Assembly (NCBI GenBank): GCA_021234155.1
Contig: JAJEKV010000580.1
Coordinates: forward strand, 1 to 64,000
DNA from: Isoetes taiwanensis
Lineage: Eukaryota; Streptophyta; Lycopodiopsida; Isoetales; Isoetaceae
Length of the DNA: 64,000 nt
Direction of reading: 5' to 3'
The notes under the pieces were generated by a model. That model saw nothing but the letters and a program-made list of their open reading frames with translations. It was not told the origin of the DNA and ran no database searches. Within the stretch, counting starts at the first letter, position 1. The number at the start of each line of letters is the position of its first letter. A program made the position numbers and the translations under genes. Below are positions 21,011 to 36,701 of the stretch, in pieces.

Positions 21011-22260
21011 ACGGTATGGAGCACACACCGCTTTTGATATGCGAATCGGGGCATAGCTCATTGGCTCTCCGAGGCCCCTTTTTTAATTCTATGATTCTTT
21101 GTGGTGAGTTTCAAGCCTTTCATTTTTTGATTCGACCACGGATGTGTTCCTTTGCAAAGTCTAGACATAGCTATATTGCCACGGCTTTTGGATTACGTCC
21201 CCCCGCGGAGAACACTTTCGGATCCGCTTGCGGCGAGAGGAGGATTAGGCGGCACGGGGAGTGCCTTTGCCCATTAACAAATGGAAATCTTGTTACTACT
21301 AACAATGACTCACGAGCTTAGCGGTCTTATCGGCAAAACCGGACTTCAAAGCGGTAGGTAAGTGCACAAAATGATCTTTTCTAGGTAAAAAATTACGGAA
21401 AAAAAATGAAAGCTCAACTTCTTAAAGTCTTTTGGAGAACATATGTGGCCTCGATATTTTACCTTGTGGCTTTTTTGTACATCGGTATACAACAAATTAA
21501 TACCTCGGGGATGGAAGGCGGGTTGGAGAAGAGATTGTTTGTTATAATTACGTGTTGTTGGAATAATTTGTGACGAGGATGAAACTTGTGCGGGCCGTAG
21601 TGAGCTATGGAGCATGTTGGTATGACCTTTCTTTTCAATTTTGTGATTAGAGGTTTTGCTTTTGATGTTGGCTTATGCATGCTTGAGCGAATAGATGTTA
21701 TATCGCAAACAAATGCTTAGACATTTTGCAATCTTAGCAATGACCATCCATCAACTTCATTCATTAATGCCGACATCGATGAATGTCGGAAGAAACAAAG
21801 GACATCTGTTGCACTCAACATTCAAACTTCTACGGAATGGTGAAAAAGTGGATGAATTTTATGGGCGGGAGATGGCCCGAGGGATCGTGTCTAGTTGCAT
21901 TCTTCATATGTCTTGGATGCTGATGGAGCATAGAGTTTCGCGGATAGCTAAGTCAAACTTTTACAAAACTTGTGCAATGGTTACAAAGAAGACCGAAAAT
22001 GGGCTGGTACAAGAGATTGGTAATTCCTAGTATATACTCGGTCACTTTTGTTGTTTACGGTCCGTTGACATTTTGTATTAATCTATTTGTCTATTGTTCA
22101 AAAGTCGATGTACGGTGGGAAGTGGTGCATCTTATGTTTTCAAAACATGTGAGAATGCCTTGTAGTTGCATTAACAAGCAACTTTGCCATGGTGCGAGAA
22201 AAAGCTACATGTTGAACTTTTGCGTCTTTGATTGGAAACAATCTCTTTGGATGTGATTAG
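21010..22260 (+). other. Unrecognised open frames
   Basis: A plus frame to 21320 includes SSLALRGPFFNSMILCGEF and HFLIRPRMCSF. Its look reminds me of plant organellar coding sequence, but I cannot place it. A second frame at 21695-22030 has NKGHLLHSTFKLLRNGEKVD and a third runs 21972-22256. None shows a motif I can name, and there is no clear splice structure. They may be relics of an unknown element or a decayed organelle-to-nucleus transfer. Confidence 0.25.
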
Positions 22261-22481
22261 CAATTAAAGTATTAGCTCTACTACCATTTTCTATTATGAT
22301 TCATATGCACTAAGGAATCTCCATGCACGGATATTATATATGCACAATATTACATGCACTAAGGAATCTCCATGCACGGATATTACATGCATAATATTAC
22401 ATCATGCGAAGCATTTCTAAAATTGTTACATGCATTTATGGATTTCTAGGTAGCGTCTATATGTACACCTACAACATTAAG

Positions 22482-22975
22482 TAAGGCCCCGAAGGGCCAA
22501 AATTTTACACACACAACTACCATTAATATTATTAACACAAACCATTGCATTTGACACATTTAAATTAAAATCCCCTTAAACCCCCTTTGGTTTGGGTGCA
22601 TATTCACCACGGGGGTTCACGTGAGGGCAGCGAGAGCCCCAAAAAATTTATAATACATGTACAAAATTAACACCATTAAGTACATATTCTCAAACCTTAT
22701 AGTATTTTGCAAACCTTAATATACAGTATACAAAAACTTGTACATGCATACCCCACAAGCGAGGATCGCTATATGCGGTCCGGATCTTGGAATAAAGGGC
22801 AAATATGCCCATCAAGACTGACTCTCGTTGCCGGAGTAACCCCAGGTGTGAATATGCACCCCACAAGCGAGGATCGCTATATGCGGTCCGGATCTTGGAA
22901 TAAAGGGCAAATATGCCCATCCGACAGCTCTCGTTGCCCGGAGTAACCCCCCGTATATCTAGCATTATAACAGGG
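22482..22975. mobile_element. Non-autonomous palindromic repeat, copy L, with a 108-bp internal duplication
   Basis: It shares its body with the copy at 25171-25760: ccccgaaggg...aaaattt, then gtttgggtgcatattcac, gggcagcgagagcccc and aataaagggcaaatatgccc. In this copy the segment starting ccccacaagcgaggatcg is duplicated (22751 and 22859, offset 108). The right-hand inverted end is shortened, ending near tatctagcattataac at 22960. There is no coding capacity. Confidence 0.65.
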
Positions 22976-23659
22976 GGTTCTTTTTGTAATTTTATACGCT
23001 TTTTGGCATGGTTTTCTTATGATTTAGTGGTCGTATTATATGAGGTGTACTAATTGCTACATCTAGAGGGCACCAAGTTTTTGCATGCAGTTTCTGCAAT
23101 TTTTCTTTTCCAAATTTTCTTATCCTCCTTAACTAATGATCAAGATCAAAGGGCCTACAAAGCCCTCTTTTTTTATTGAAAAAAAAGGGTCACTAGGGTT
23201 TCATACACAGTTTCATGGAGCAAAGGATTATGGCAAGCAACGGATATGGGAGAGCATAGGTTTCTTCTAGGACTGCAGAGTGTGGAATGGCTATGAGGAA
23301 GGAATCAATTCCTTCCACAAGGACGACAGAGCATGGAGAATGCTTGCATTTCAAGCATTTCTTCTATCATAAAAAACGTCCAATAAGTGAATACGGATTA
23401 TCCTGGATTGCTTATGTGATTTTAGCAATGTTGTCTATTCATGCTGATCATGAGCGAATTGACAGATGTAATGCACTGGTGGCGGTTTTTTGAAGAAGTC
23501 GGTTTATTCTGGAACACATGCATATATAGTTATATATTTAAGTGTTTCTTGATCTACTAGGAATCTAGACATACCCAGATCGCCCAGTTAGTGATGAGAA
23601 AACTGTCTCACACAAGACTCAAACAGGTACATGATGATAGAGAGTAAAAAAATAGATTA

Positions 23660-24320
23660 ACTTGAAAATGGCTAATAATAATCTGAGTGGCTCCGTGCTC
23701 TTTTTTATTGGGCCTGAAAAGCTGAATGACGTTGCAGGCTGTCATACTAATTTGAAGGGACTAAGCAATCCTCTACAACAAGCTTGTGAGATCCAGAAAC
23801 TGTTTAAGAATCTTTCATTAAGTTTAGGAGCAGTTACCTCTTGCCGTAGATCTATACAGAGAAGCACGAATGGGAGAAGCAACAATGGCTCCTTGAGGCA
23901 AGACCTAGATAAGTACAGAATTTTCCATTATTATTTTATGTATGAGAATTTATGTTTGTGAATCTTCCTTCTTGCATCATCTAGGATTAAATCATAATCT
24001 GAGTGGCTCTGTGCTCTTTTTTACTGGGTTTGAAAAGCTGAATGACATTGCAGGCTGTCATATATTCTACTCTAATTTGAAGGGACTAAGCAATCCTCTA
24101 CAACAAGCTTGTGAGATCTAGAAACTGTTTAAGAATCTTTCATTAAGTTTAGGAGCAGTTACCTCTTGCCGTAGATCTATACAAAGAAGCACGAATGGGA
24201 GAAGCAGCAATGGCTCCTTGAGGCAAGACTTGGATAAGTACAGAATTCTCCATTATTATTTTATGTATGAGAATTTATGTTTGTGAATCTTCCTTCATGC
24301 ATCATCTAGGATTAAGATGA
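23660..24320. repeat. 316-bp tandem segmental duplication
   Basis: The unit starting atctgagtggctc occurs at 23681 and again at 23997 with over 90% identity across about 310 bp by eye. The second copy carries a 10-bp insertion (attctactc region, about 24065) and a stop-creating change (gagatctag). The first copy has an open frame (23662-23961) with LSNPLQQACEIQKLFKNLSL, which the second lacks. I do not recognise a protein family. It looks like a recent tandem duplication of non-genic DNA or of an exon fragment. Confidence 0.75.
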
Positions 24321-25170
24321 TGTGGTGTTTATTAATCAAAAAGGGTTGCAAGCTTTGATAAATGCATTGCTGGTCATATTTCAACAGACCATTAGCTTAG
24401 ATCTGCATGTTTTCTTCTGTATTGTGTAAACAGGTATTAGAAATTGTTGCATTGTTGCCTGAAAGCTTGGGCCAACAAATACTCAGAAGGAAACAACATG
24501 CTTAGATGGCGAACAAATAGGATTGTGCTCAGATTCTAGGGTAAATGCGTTGCTGGCCATATTTTAACAGACCATTAGCAAAAAATGCTAGCATGGTATT
24601 TCTTATGGTCACTTTGCAAAATGTCATTTTGCAGCATGAACATTCAGCAGAGTGAACTACGGGCACGACAAGGAAAGCTGAAAACATCAACATTAATGAT
24701 TTTCTTGTGTTATAGATTGGTCCAATTTTATTGTTCCAACCTCTTGTACATGAAGCTTTTTTTATTTTAAATATGTGTCTTGCTCTTGCTAATAAAGCTG
24801 TTTGGACTTCAAATATGGAATTGATGACGTTACGAGTATCTTCGCAAGCTAAATATCAATTCACATAGTATTTCCTATTGCAAGCACATATGTTGGCAAA
24901 GATATGGCGCAATGATTTCAAAGATATGATTGGGTTCGAGTCCCATGCCATAAGTATGCTATTGTTCCACTATTACATGCATAAAATGCTCTTTCATCAT
25001 TCTAGTGTAAAGGATTTAGAATATTTTCTTTCTCATAGATCATCGTAGTTATTGCTTTTATTTCTAATCTTTTCTTCTAATGGAATCATTAAAATTCCCA
25101 ATGGTTCTCCATCCGCTATTATTCACCATGTGTTATCGATATTATTGTTTTAATCTTGTGAATCCTTTTT

Positions 25171-25760
25171 GGCCCCGAAGGGGCCCAAAATTTTTTTAAT
25201 ATAACACGACCATATAACAATACATACATTAGGGCGGATTTGGGGTCTCAAAATGGCCTCAAATTCCATGTCATATTTTCTCTTGTTTATTAATAAGGGC
25301 CATTTTGAGACCCCAAATCCGCCCTAATGAAATCAATATCTAGCATTATAACCATATAACCATTACGTCCAACACTTCAAAATTAAATCCCCCTTCAAAC
25401 CCCTTTGGTTTGGGTGCATATTCACACAGGGGGTTACGTAGGGCAGCGAGAGCCCCTAAAAACTTAACAATACATGTATAAAATTAATACCATTAAGTAC
25501 ATTCCCTCAAACCTTATAGTATTTTCCAAACCTCAATATACAGCATACAAAAACTTGTATAGGCATACCCCACAAACGAGGATCACTATGTACAGTCTAG
25601 ATCAAGGAATAAAGGGCAAATATGCCCATCCGATAGCTCTCGATGGCGGTGTAACCCCCCGTGTGAATATGCACCCAAACCGAAGGGGGTTTGAAGGGGG
25701 ATTTAATTTTTAAGTGTTGGACGTAATGGTTATATGGTTATAATGCTAGATATTGGTTTT
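25171..25760. mobile_element. Palindromic non-autonomous element, copy R
   Basis: Outer inverted arms of about 100 bp run from caatatctagcattataacc (25332) to about 25450 and from about 25645 to 25756. The second arm is the reverse complement (gtgttggacgtaatgg, ggttataatgctagatattg). Inside the arms both sides carry gtgcatattcac and runs of five or six C/G. The central part matches copy L. A separate 103-bp palindrome is inserted or fused at its left (25227-25329). Confidence 0.65.
25227..25329. mobile_element. 103-bp MITE with perfect 32-bp inverted repeats
   Basis: The arms 25227-25258 and 25298-25329 are exact reverse complements, starting CATTAGGGCGGATTTGGGG. The loop is 39 bp and AT-rich. 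The first eight bases and the GGCC at arm positions 29-32 are shared with the 550-bp foldback at 4120-4669 (22 of 32 positions identical without gaps), so the two belong to related families. TTA/TAA sits just outside GGG at the ends, which would suit PIF/Harbinger, but it is part of the palindrome and so not proof of a target duplication. Confidence 0.75.
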
Positions 25761-25769
25761 ACCAAATTT

Positions 25770-28600
25770 TCTTATTTTTATTTCCTTTGCGTAAGCTCAA
25801 TATTATTGCTGGTTCTGCCACATCGTCACTTATAATCTGATTTGATTTCTCCTATACTGCTAAGCTAACAAGGGTGTCATTCAACTCTGAAGCACAATCA
25901 TCTTTACAAGGCCGTGGTGTTGAAGAACAAGGCCAAGAGCTAAAACGCTTATTATTTGTTGTGTAATGCAGTGTATTTTTTGGCGTGTCCATCAATACTG
26001 CAGTATTTGGATTTCTGATCTTGAATGCAACTAGTTCTTTTACGTTCATAATGCAGTCTAGTTTTTGTAGGGTTTTCTATAACTGAAATACATGCTTTGT
26101 TGGGGATGACGTAAGGTATGCCATTTTCTGAGCTGCTCTCTTTTCTAGAAAGCTTTGCACCTAAGTTGCATAAAATGCTGTCATAAATACTATCACACTA
26201 TCCCATTATTCCCGTTGCTTTGACACATGATTCTCTCCTTTGATATACGGCTCTTTACTGTCTCGAATCCCATATATAAAATTTCTACGAGATAGAATCC
26301 TTATGATCACTGGTAGATCTTCCCTTGCTCACATTTCTTTGTTCAACAAAACTATCAAAGAACTAACAATGCTTCTATATATATGCAGAATTATGACTGG
26401 TTGCTGGTTAAATTGTCTTTTTGGGCACTTCTAGCCATGTTCTCTATCATGTTGTGTTATCTTGAGTCAAGGGTTTTATCTCTTCTGCATAAGTGATGTA
26501 TGGTCTAGAGCCATTTGCTAAGAATATTAAATAACAAATTAATTGCATGTAAGGAACCTTCTCCATTTCTTTTACCCCATTCTCTATTTGTAGAAGCATG
26601 TTCACGGTACTATGGGAGTCTTGGCGACCTTACAATCGACATATTAAATTTCCTCAACAAAACTATTAATGTTCTTAGTCTGCTTTAAGCATAACAATCC
26701 CTTCTCTTTAGTCCTGATTACTTCCATCCCCAAAAATCTCTTCAGCTCATTGAGGTCTGTCATCTTGAACTTTTTTTTGTAGGATGTCCTTGCAATGCTT
26801 TAAGCACTCCAAATTAGTATATAAAGTGTTTTTTGACTCATTATAATTGTATTTACCATTCGTTAGCGGATGATTGAAAAAGCATCACAGTCTTCTCTGG
26901 CTTTATATCCAGCCATATTAAGTTATTGTGTTTGCTGGTAGAAATTGCCTCTCGCACTCCAATTTGTACCATAACATTTGTAACTTGACGTAAACATATT
27001 CTATATGAAAGATACTTTTTGTAATGTTCCATTTGGAAGTTAGAATTTTAATCATTGGTGACCATTTTCATATGAATTTACTTCCAACTAGAAGTGGAGG
27101 TTGGAATTTTGGTTTGATTTATGTACTATCCTTTGGTGGCCATTTTTCAAGAATGAATTTACTCCCAACTGATCGCATTGGAGCTCTTCATATTTCGCCA
27201 TTCTTAGGCCGACCAGGCTAAGGTTGATTACTGCGTGTCTTATGTAGCAGAAAAATGGCAATGCTCAAGCTCAATGAGTGTGATTTCATTTTAAGTCTAA
27301 TACTGATCTTCGTACCAACGAGGTCAAGGTGTATTGACACAGGCTTGACACAACTAGACACGAATATTTCCACTTGTCTTTTCATTGTTTGCAAATTTGT
27401 ATTCCTGTAAATGGTTGGGGTATTGCAATATCGAAATAGGTGCTCTAACCTTAGTTCTTGCACTAGACTCCTACATTAGAAGTCTTTTAATAGCTTGTTG
27501 CCATGTTCAAAAACGTAACAAACAACGTTTGGAGCATTTGGGATTTTAAAGTCAAAAAATTGTTTGGGGTGTTCCTTTCATATATGGAGAATGTTCTTTC
27601 ATCTTTTAGATTTACTAAAAGAGACAAATGCCACATCTTCTATGAACAAAAGCCATAAGATATTACATAATGCTAGCCCCACTTTTGGCAAGCATGAACA
27701 ATGAATGAATAAGAAGAATATACATTCATATGCTCCTTATTTCCAACAAACCTTACAAAAGGAATAAGATATAAAAGCAACCCTTTCTTAAGCATGCAGA
27801 TTGACAGGTGGCCACTTCCTTCAAATTTACTTGAAAATAACCACTTCCTCCCCTTATCTGAGAGTAACCACTTTCCAGAAATTTCTTTTTAGTAACCTAA
27901 TCAATGCCCTTGAACTTCAAGTAATCTTATCATGCAAAAAGCAACGCTATGCTATGAAGTCCCTTTGGGTGGGAACAGAGCCCAATTGAACGAAGCAACA
28001 TGAAATGCACACATATTTTAGGTAGTTGGAGGAAGATCCACACGTATACTGGGATACATCATACGAACCATGTCAATGCATCATTTAAAGTTCATACATC
28101 TAACTAATATATTGTATGGGATTTTCTAAGCTTTTGGCTCTTACGAAAGTTTGATTTGTCTTTCTAAAATAATCCTAAGCTTTAGTGCAATTTACAAATG
28201 TTGTATAAACATTTAGAGTGGAGAATTACTTCAGAATTGATTTTAGAAACCCTTTTTTTTAAGCAGGCTTTCCTAATCCACTTACAACAATTCCTAGCTT
28301 CCTAGGCTATCTGCTTGTTCACGTCACCTAAATTCATATACTACCATTAGATCCTCATATTTTTGATCAAAAACATCCAAACCTAAACCCCTGTTCTACT
28401 GTTAGTTTTTCCTTTTTTGGATCCACACTACCTTGCGAGAAATGCACTCACTCACTTAACTTATTGTGATAGCCAGGTAATTATTATTGGAGTGTAAGCC
28501 CAATGGCCTAATGCCTTGCTACCATAGGCAATAGCCCATCTTTAAGGTTATTAAAGACCACAACGAAATGTGAAAGCTGGTTGGTGGAAATTTAAGAAAC
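25770..28600. other. No gene seen; AT-rich intergenic
   Basis: There are only short frames without motifs. A weak repetition of atgaatttact(t/c)ccaact occurs near 27070 and 27155. I see no bounded element. Confidence 0.45.
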
Positions 28601-29079
28601 ATGGATACTGGGCTGGTGGAGATGCCACGTTCCCATGGGACTACTCAAGAAGTCGAGCTTTCAACATATGAATAATAGGGGTCCAGGACACAGATTCATG
28701 CTCAGACACAGAGGCATTAGTCCATTTGTTTATGGCATGGCGAGTTGGGGCACACAGACTGGATCGACCATGCCATCTTCTAGTCCATATCTCTGTGAGA
28801 CAGGACATGCTATACGTCCTATAGCATGGTAGCCATCTTAGGGGTACAAACTTCACTGTATAAGAAGACCTTTCCCCAGTGCAGTTGACCAGGCGACAAG
28901 AGGAGCTTTGCAAGGTGCGAGATGCGAGACGTTAGAAAAAGTGGGTAGCATACAGGGGAGGCACAACCCTCATTTACGACCAGTGGCCTCAAATCCCATG
29001 ATTGTGTTATCTTTACTGCCTCTAATATCAGCATTATTTCACTTTTGTTATGTTGTTTTGTGGTGGGGTCTAGGCTCCA

Positions 29080-29185
29080 AGTTTCATTCGGGATTTTATG
29101 CCCTTCGCATGTACTGGTCCCATAACCTGATTGGATTTTGTGGACGTTAAATACTATCTTCTCTTATTTTATCTTATCTTATCTA
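29080..29185 (+). repeat. Family-A-like LINE 3' tail
   Basis: ctggtcccataacctgattgg, then attttgtggacgttaaatac and (TATCT)n/(TTATC)n follow the family-A 3' signature. The ACGTTAAATACTATC version is especially close to the SINE tail at 11962-11990. Whether it is LINE or SINE derived I cannot tell, and the sequence upstream (28600-29080) is not recognised. Confidence 0.55.
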
Positions 29186-29189
29186 ATTA

Positions 29190-30130
29190 TTGCAAGGAGA
29201 TCACAATAGCAATTTTGTTACGATGGGATGAGCAAGACAAGAAATAATGTGTATGCCCCAAATTGATAAAGTTATGGATACCTTTATGAATAATGTAGGA
29301 GTAATGGCATGCCAATAAGGTCAATTCTATCAAGGTCTAGTGATTTACACACTCACTATCGTATAGGAGGATTGATAGAGTTGAAAGTGGTTGGAATTTA
29401 GTGACGCATGCAATAACTAAGGAGACGTCCAAGAGATTTTAAAAGTTGAAAATGGACGGATTTTCTATGTCCACAAAACAGGCATTGTTTTTAGGATTAA
29501 ATTGAATTATCTTTTGGATTAAGCAGAAGAAAATCAATTTTTACGTCAACCATTGCTTAGGGCGACGACGACGATATGTCCATATTGCTTTGGGGTCATA
29601 GGTCCTTATCAATATGTCTATATGGACTGGTTACGTACATTGGTGGGGCATTACTAAATTAAAAAGCAACTTGAATACTAATATACATTATTTAAAGGAG
29701 TGGGCAACAACAATGGTGGTTTTTATCAGGCATATATAGGGAAGAAGACACATGCATGATGTTAGTAAAATGGAATAATGTGCCAGAGTCTTTGTGCCTG
29801 TGCAAAGCCTTTTTGGTCGCAGGCACATTATTTGTAGCATTTCGAGCTTCTAATTTGATCTTCAAGACATAAATTCTCTCAGATCATGCTTGTTCTTGGT
29901 CTGCTTCTTTAGCTTAATTGCATGTACCTTGTTCTTGGCTGCAACAACAAGCAAGTATGTTATAATATAGGGAATTGAAGACCATTGTTGCTACATTTCA
30001 GATTTAACAACTGAATATGGTGTAGTAATTCTCAATGTTTCAATTCAATTCCTGGCTTTTTATTGAGTTTTTATTTAAATTGATGATAGATCTATATTGT
30101 ATATCTGAGAGGAGTCCAAGTCCAATTTAA
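29190..30130 (+). repeat. Tandem duplicate of the subtilase upstream region and exon 1
   Basis: The segment matches 30560-32190 in order: ttgataaagttatgga, gtctagtgat, aaggagacgtccaagagatt, aaaatggacggattttctatg, then acattggtggggcattact. Next come gggaagaagacacatgcatg and the exon-1 sequence. It lacks the 429-bp and 227-bp insertions present in the downstream copy, so it preserves their empty sites. It ends shortly after the start of exon 2. Confidence 0.8.
29869..29954 (+). pseudogene. Subtilase exon-1 duplicate, start codon lost
   Basis: It aligns to exon 1 of the subtilase (31901-31993), but the start ATG reads ATA. Six bases before the splice donor are missing (caacaacaagcaa/gtatgt against caggcaaaaagcaa/gtacgt). 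A piece of exon 2 follows at about 30090 (atctatattgtatatctg), then similarity ends. No protease domain is present in this copy, so it cannot encode an enzyme. It is a promoter plus leader relic of a tandem duplication. Confidence 0.8.
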
Positions 30131-30709
30131 ATATATACTTCTTTAACCATACCATGGAAGAGAATTGACAACATATTTATGGTTTAATAATGATAACAAC
30201 TGCGTGAGGGATTTTATATGCATTGATAAAATAGAGGGGTGACCGTGTATTCATTATATAAATTCATAAAGTACCTTCCACTTGCTCACATGCTCTATTA
30301 CGTTTGATCTCAATCATGAAGAATTAAGAATTTTTTTGCTTATTTTTTTGCAAGAATTCTCTATTATTTCCCCTGGAATGATTTTTGTACTCATCAACAC
30401 ATGTCCTTTTTTTTTAAGTTGGGAAGGCTATGTAATGTATATTTATGTGAAGGCACTGACTACAACCACAATTGCTAACCTTTGAATGACGAATGTCAAT
30501 TTCTCTAATCATCAAAATGCACAATTGCTTATCATCGAATGGCGAATGTCAATTTCTCTAATCATTGCAATGAGATGACGGTGGCAGTTTTATTATTATG
30601 GAAGGCAAGAAATAACGTGTAGGTCCTAAATTGATAAAGTTATGGACACCTTTGTGTAAGGGTAATGGCATTGCCACCAATAAGGTTAATTCTATCAAGG
30701 TCTAGTGAT

Positions 30710-31138
30710 GGGTGAAGATAAGGTTACCAGGTTTTGGTGATTCCGTGGTAGAGATATCCCTTCCGGCGGAATCACCACAAATAAATTTCGTCCCGCAGAA
30801 TCACTCGCCCAAACTACATAGTAATGCAGTAAATGCGCATTTTGAGGGCAATTTTTTTGCCCTTTTGGAACTGGCTGAATCCGAAGGCGCTCAATCTTAT
30901 TTTTGGTTTGCATGGATGATCTCCTCTAATCCTTCTCATTTCGACCCACATAGAAGTGATCCAAATCGATTTGGAGCTCGATCAGCCGAGGTATTCAAGC
31001 TCAAAGATCTGAGGAAAAATGGTTAAGGGGCAGACGCAGTCAGCATGACTGCGCAGTTACTGCGCAATTTGGTGATTTCGTCGGAAGGGATATCTTTGCC
31101 GCGGAATCACCAAAACCGAGATAACTTTATCTTCACCC
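30710..31138. mobile_element. 429-bp MULE-type MITE with 9-bp target duplication
   Basis: The ends are inverted: the left starts GGGTGAAGATAAGGTTACC and the right ends in its imperfect complement (ataactttatcttcaccc). The arms extend about 70 bp, including ggtttggtgattcc-like and gatatcccttccg words on both sides. Flanking 9-mers are TCTAGTGAT (30701-30709) and TCTATTGAT (31139-31147), one mismatch. The paralogous segment near 29335 has a single uninterrupted tctagtgat, i.e. the empty site. The 9-bp duplication fits Mutator-like elements. There is no coding content that I trust. Confidence 0.85.
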
Positions 31139-31402
31139 TCTATTGATCAACATTAACTATCGAGATGTCTAAGAGAATTTAAAGAGTTGAAATTTAGTGA
31201 CACATACAAATAACTAAGGAGACGTCCAAGAGATTCTAAAAGTTGAAAATGGACGGATTTTCTATGTCCACAAAAATAAGCATTGTTTTGAGAATTGAAT
31301 TGAATTGAATTGAATTAGTGTATCTTTTAAATTGAGAAGAAGGAAATCGCTTTTTACCTCAAACATTGCCTAGGGGCCATGGGTCCATACATCGACATGT
31401 CC

Positions 31403-31629
31403 TTAACAACTTGGCCCTCAAGTTTCAATGCTGAGATCAAATCTCAGCCGTTGGTTGCAATGGATTAAAAAGCGCATAAACACCTAGTTTTTCATGAGAA
31501 ATGGCCATAAACACAAAACCACTATAAAACTCTCGGGCCCAGGTTGTTAAGGCGGATAACACCCTGGAACGAGGGTGTTATGCCCTACTATAACAAATAA
31601 CACCCTCGTTCTAGGGTGTTATCCCTCTC
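31403..31629. mobile_element. 227-bp insertion with inverted repeats and two palindromes
   Basis: It is absent from the paralogous segment: atgtcc/atattgctt is continuous near 29578. It begins ttaacaacttggccc, and the complementary gggcccaggttgttaa lies at 31535-31550. Two related 26-bp near-palindromes follow at 31556-31581 and 31597-31622 (ataacaccct...agggtgttat). It is probably a small non-autonomous element or two nested ones. The target duplication is not clear. Confidence 0.6.
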
Positions 31630-31768
31630 ATATTGCTTCGAGGCCATACGTCGATATGTTCGTATGGACCGGTAAGGTACATTGGTAGGGCATTACTAGT
31701 ATAAATAAAAAGCAACTAATATACATCACTTAAAAAAGTGGACAACAATGGTGGTTTGTATTGTATTA

Positions 31769-31782
31769 GCATATATATATAG
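31769..31782 (+). promoter_or_regulatory. TATA box-like element of the subtilase gene
   Basis: A catatatatatagg stretch lies about 125 bp upstream of the start codon. The same position in the upstream duplicate has catatatagg (about 29731). The position fits a TATA box with a 5' UTR of about 90 bp. Confidence 0.5.
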
Positions 31783-31900
31783 GGAAGAAGACACATGCAT
31801 GCTGTTAGTAAGATGGAATAATGCGCCAGAGTCTTTGTGCCTGTACAAAGTCTTTTTGGGGCAGGCACATAATTTGAGCTTCTAGTTTAATCTTCAAGAC

Positions 31901-35562
<3,662 letters not shown>

Positions 35563-36077
35563 CTTGTTCATTCTTCTGGCCTCATTCGACATGTACAATC
35601 AATGTATGTAAAACACCATAAAAGAAGTATGCATACTTAGTGTTGTATTATTATTTAGTGTTTGTCTACGGTCATTCACCTTTATTACCAATACCTATAT
35701 GCCCTTGTTTTGCAGCCATTGAAGCATGAAATTTTTAAAGATTTTCCAAATATTTACAACACCAAAGTACATGTTATATCATACAATTAATTACATACCC
35801 AACATCGTAACGATCACCACACATCATAATCTGATCTGGAAGATATTATGTATGTTGAGACTGCAAAAAAAAGCGCTTCTAGTTCCCAATGAAGCAAAGG
35901 TTAGCCTAGAATATAAAACCTCATTTATCTTTTGGGTGGCATAGTCATCGTAGGCAATACTATTGCAAAATGGTAAAATGGTTGAAATTTACTACAAAAT
36001 TTAGAGTAAATTTTCTTCCTTATGAGGACACATTCTAAACGACGAGACATTTGAGCCAGCTAAAGTGACAAGCTTTC

Positions 36078-36125
36078 TTATGGCTAAATCATCCATATGG
36101 CTAAATCGTCCATATGGCTAAATCG
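36078..36125. repeat. 17-bp short tandem repeat, three units
   Basis: tatggctaaatcatcca, tatggctaaatcgtcca and tatggctaaatcgtgg follow each other. Confidence 0.7.
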
Positions 36126-36701
36126 TGGCCCTTTGGGACAATACCAAACTGTCATATTCCTCCTGAAATCAAATCCCAGCCACTGTTGTGAAAACCCTAA
36201 TCCAGAATACCAACAGTATAAAAATATGCTAGAAAAACAAACTTATGTTATGAATACACAATGGTTCAACTAAGTTAATACATGAATACGTGATGGATAT
36301 GCTCAGGTAGTACATTTGCATGTACCTTCTTCATACTCTTGTCCTACAAAATTGCAATCAGTTGCTATTTAAGACTTATGAACTTGAATCTTACGTACAC
36401 AAAAGAATAGAGTTGAATAAGCTCCTTGGGAATCAAATCCCAGCAAGCTTTTACATACCTGGCATCTTAGCTCGATGTTTCAAAGTTTGATTTCATCGTG
36501 ATCCAGTGCCATCTGCATATTACCAGCAAAAGCACATACCCTGCATCTTTTATAGGTCATTAATCTTACATTAACGGTGTCATAAAAACATAAGAGTTCT
36601 TCATGATATAGAACATAGCACATCAATTACAAATGAAAAATATAAATCAAAACACATTATTAACAGATCAACCAAAGCCAGCAATTCAGTAGATCTACAC
36701 A

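Noticed and set aside
24925-24965. GGGTTCGAGTCCCA, a box B-like motif of a tRNA or SINE
   Set aside because: No convincing box A or cloverleaf upstream, and no tail. A single box B is not enough.
30712-31026. Plus frame of 104 codons inside the 429-bp MITE
   Set aside because: It runs through the inverted arms of a non-autonomous element and has no motif.
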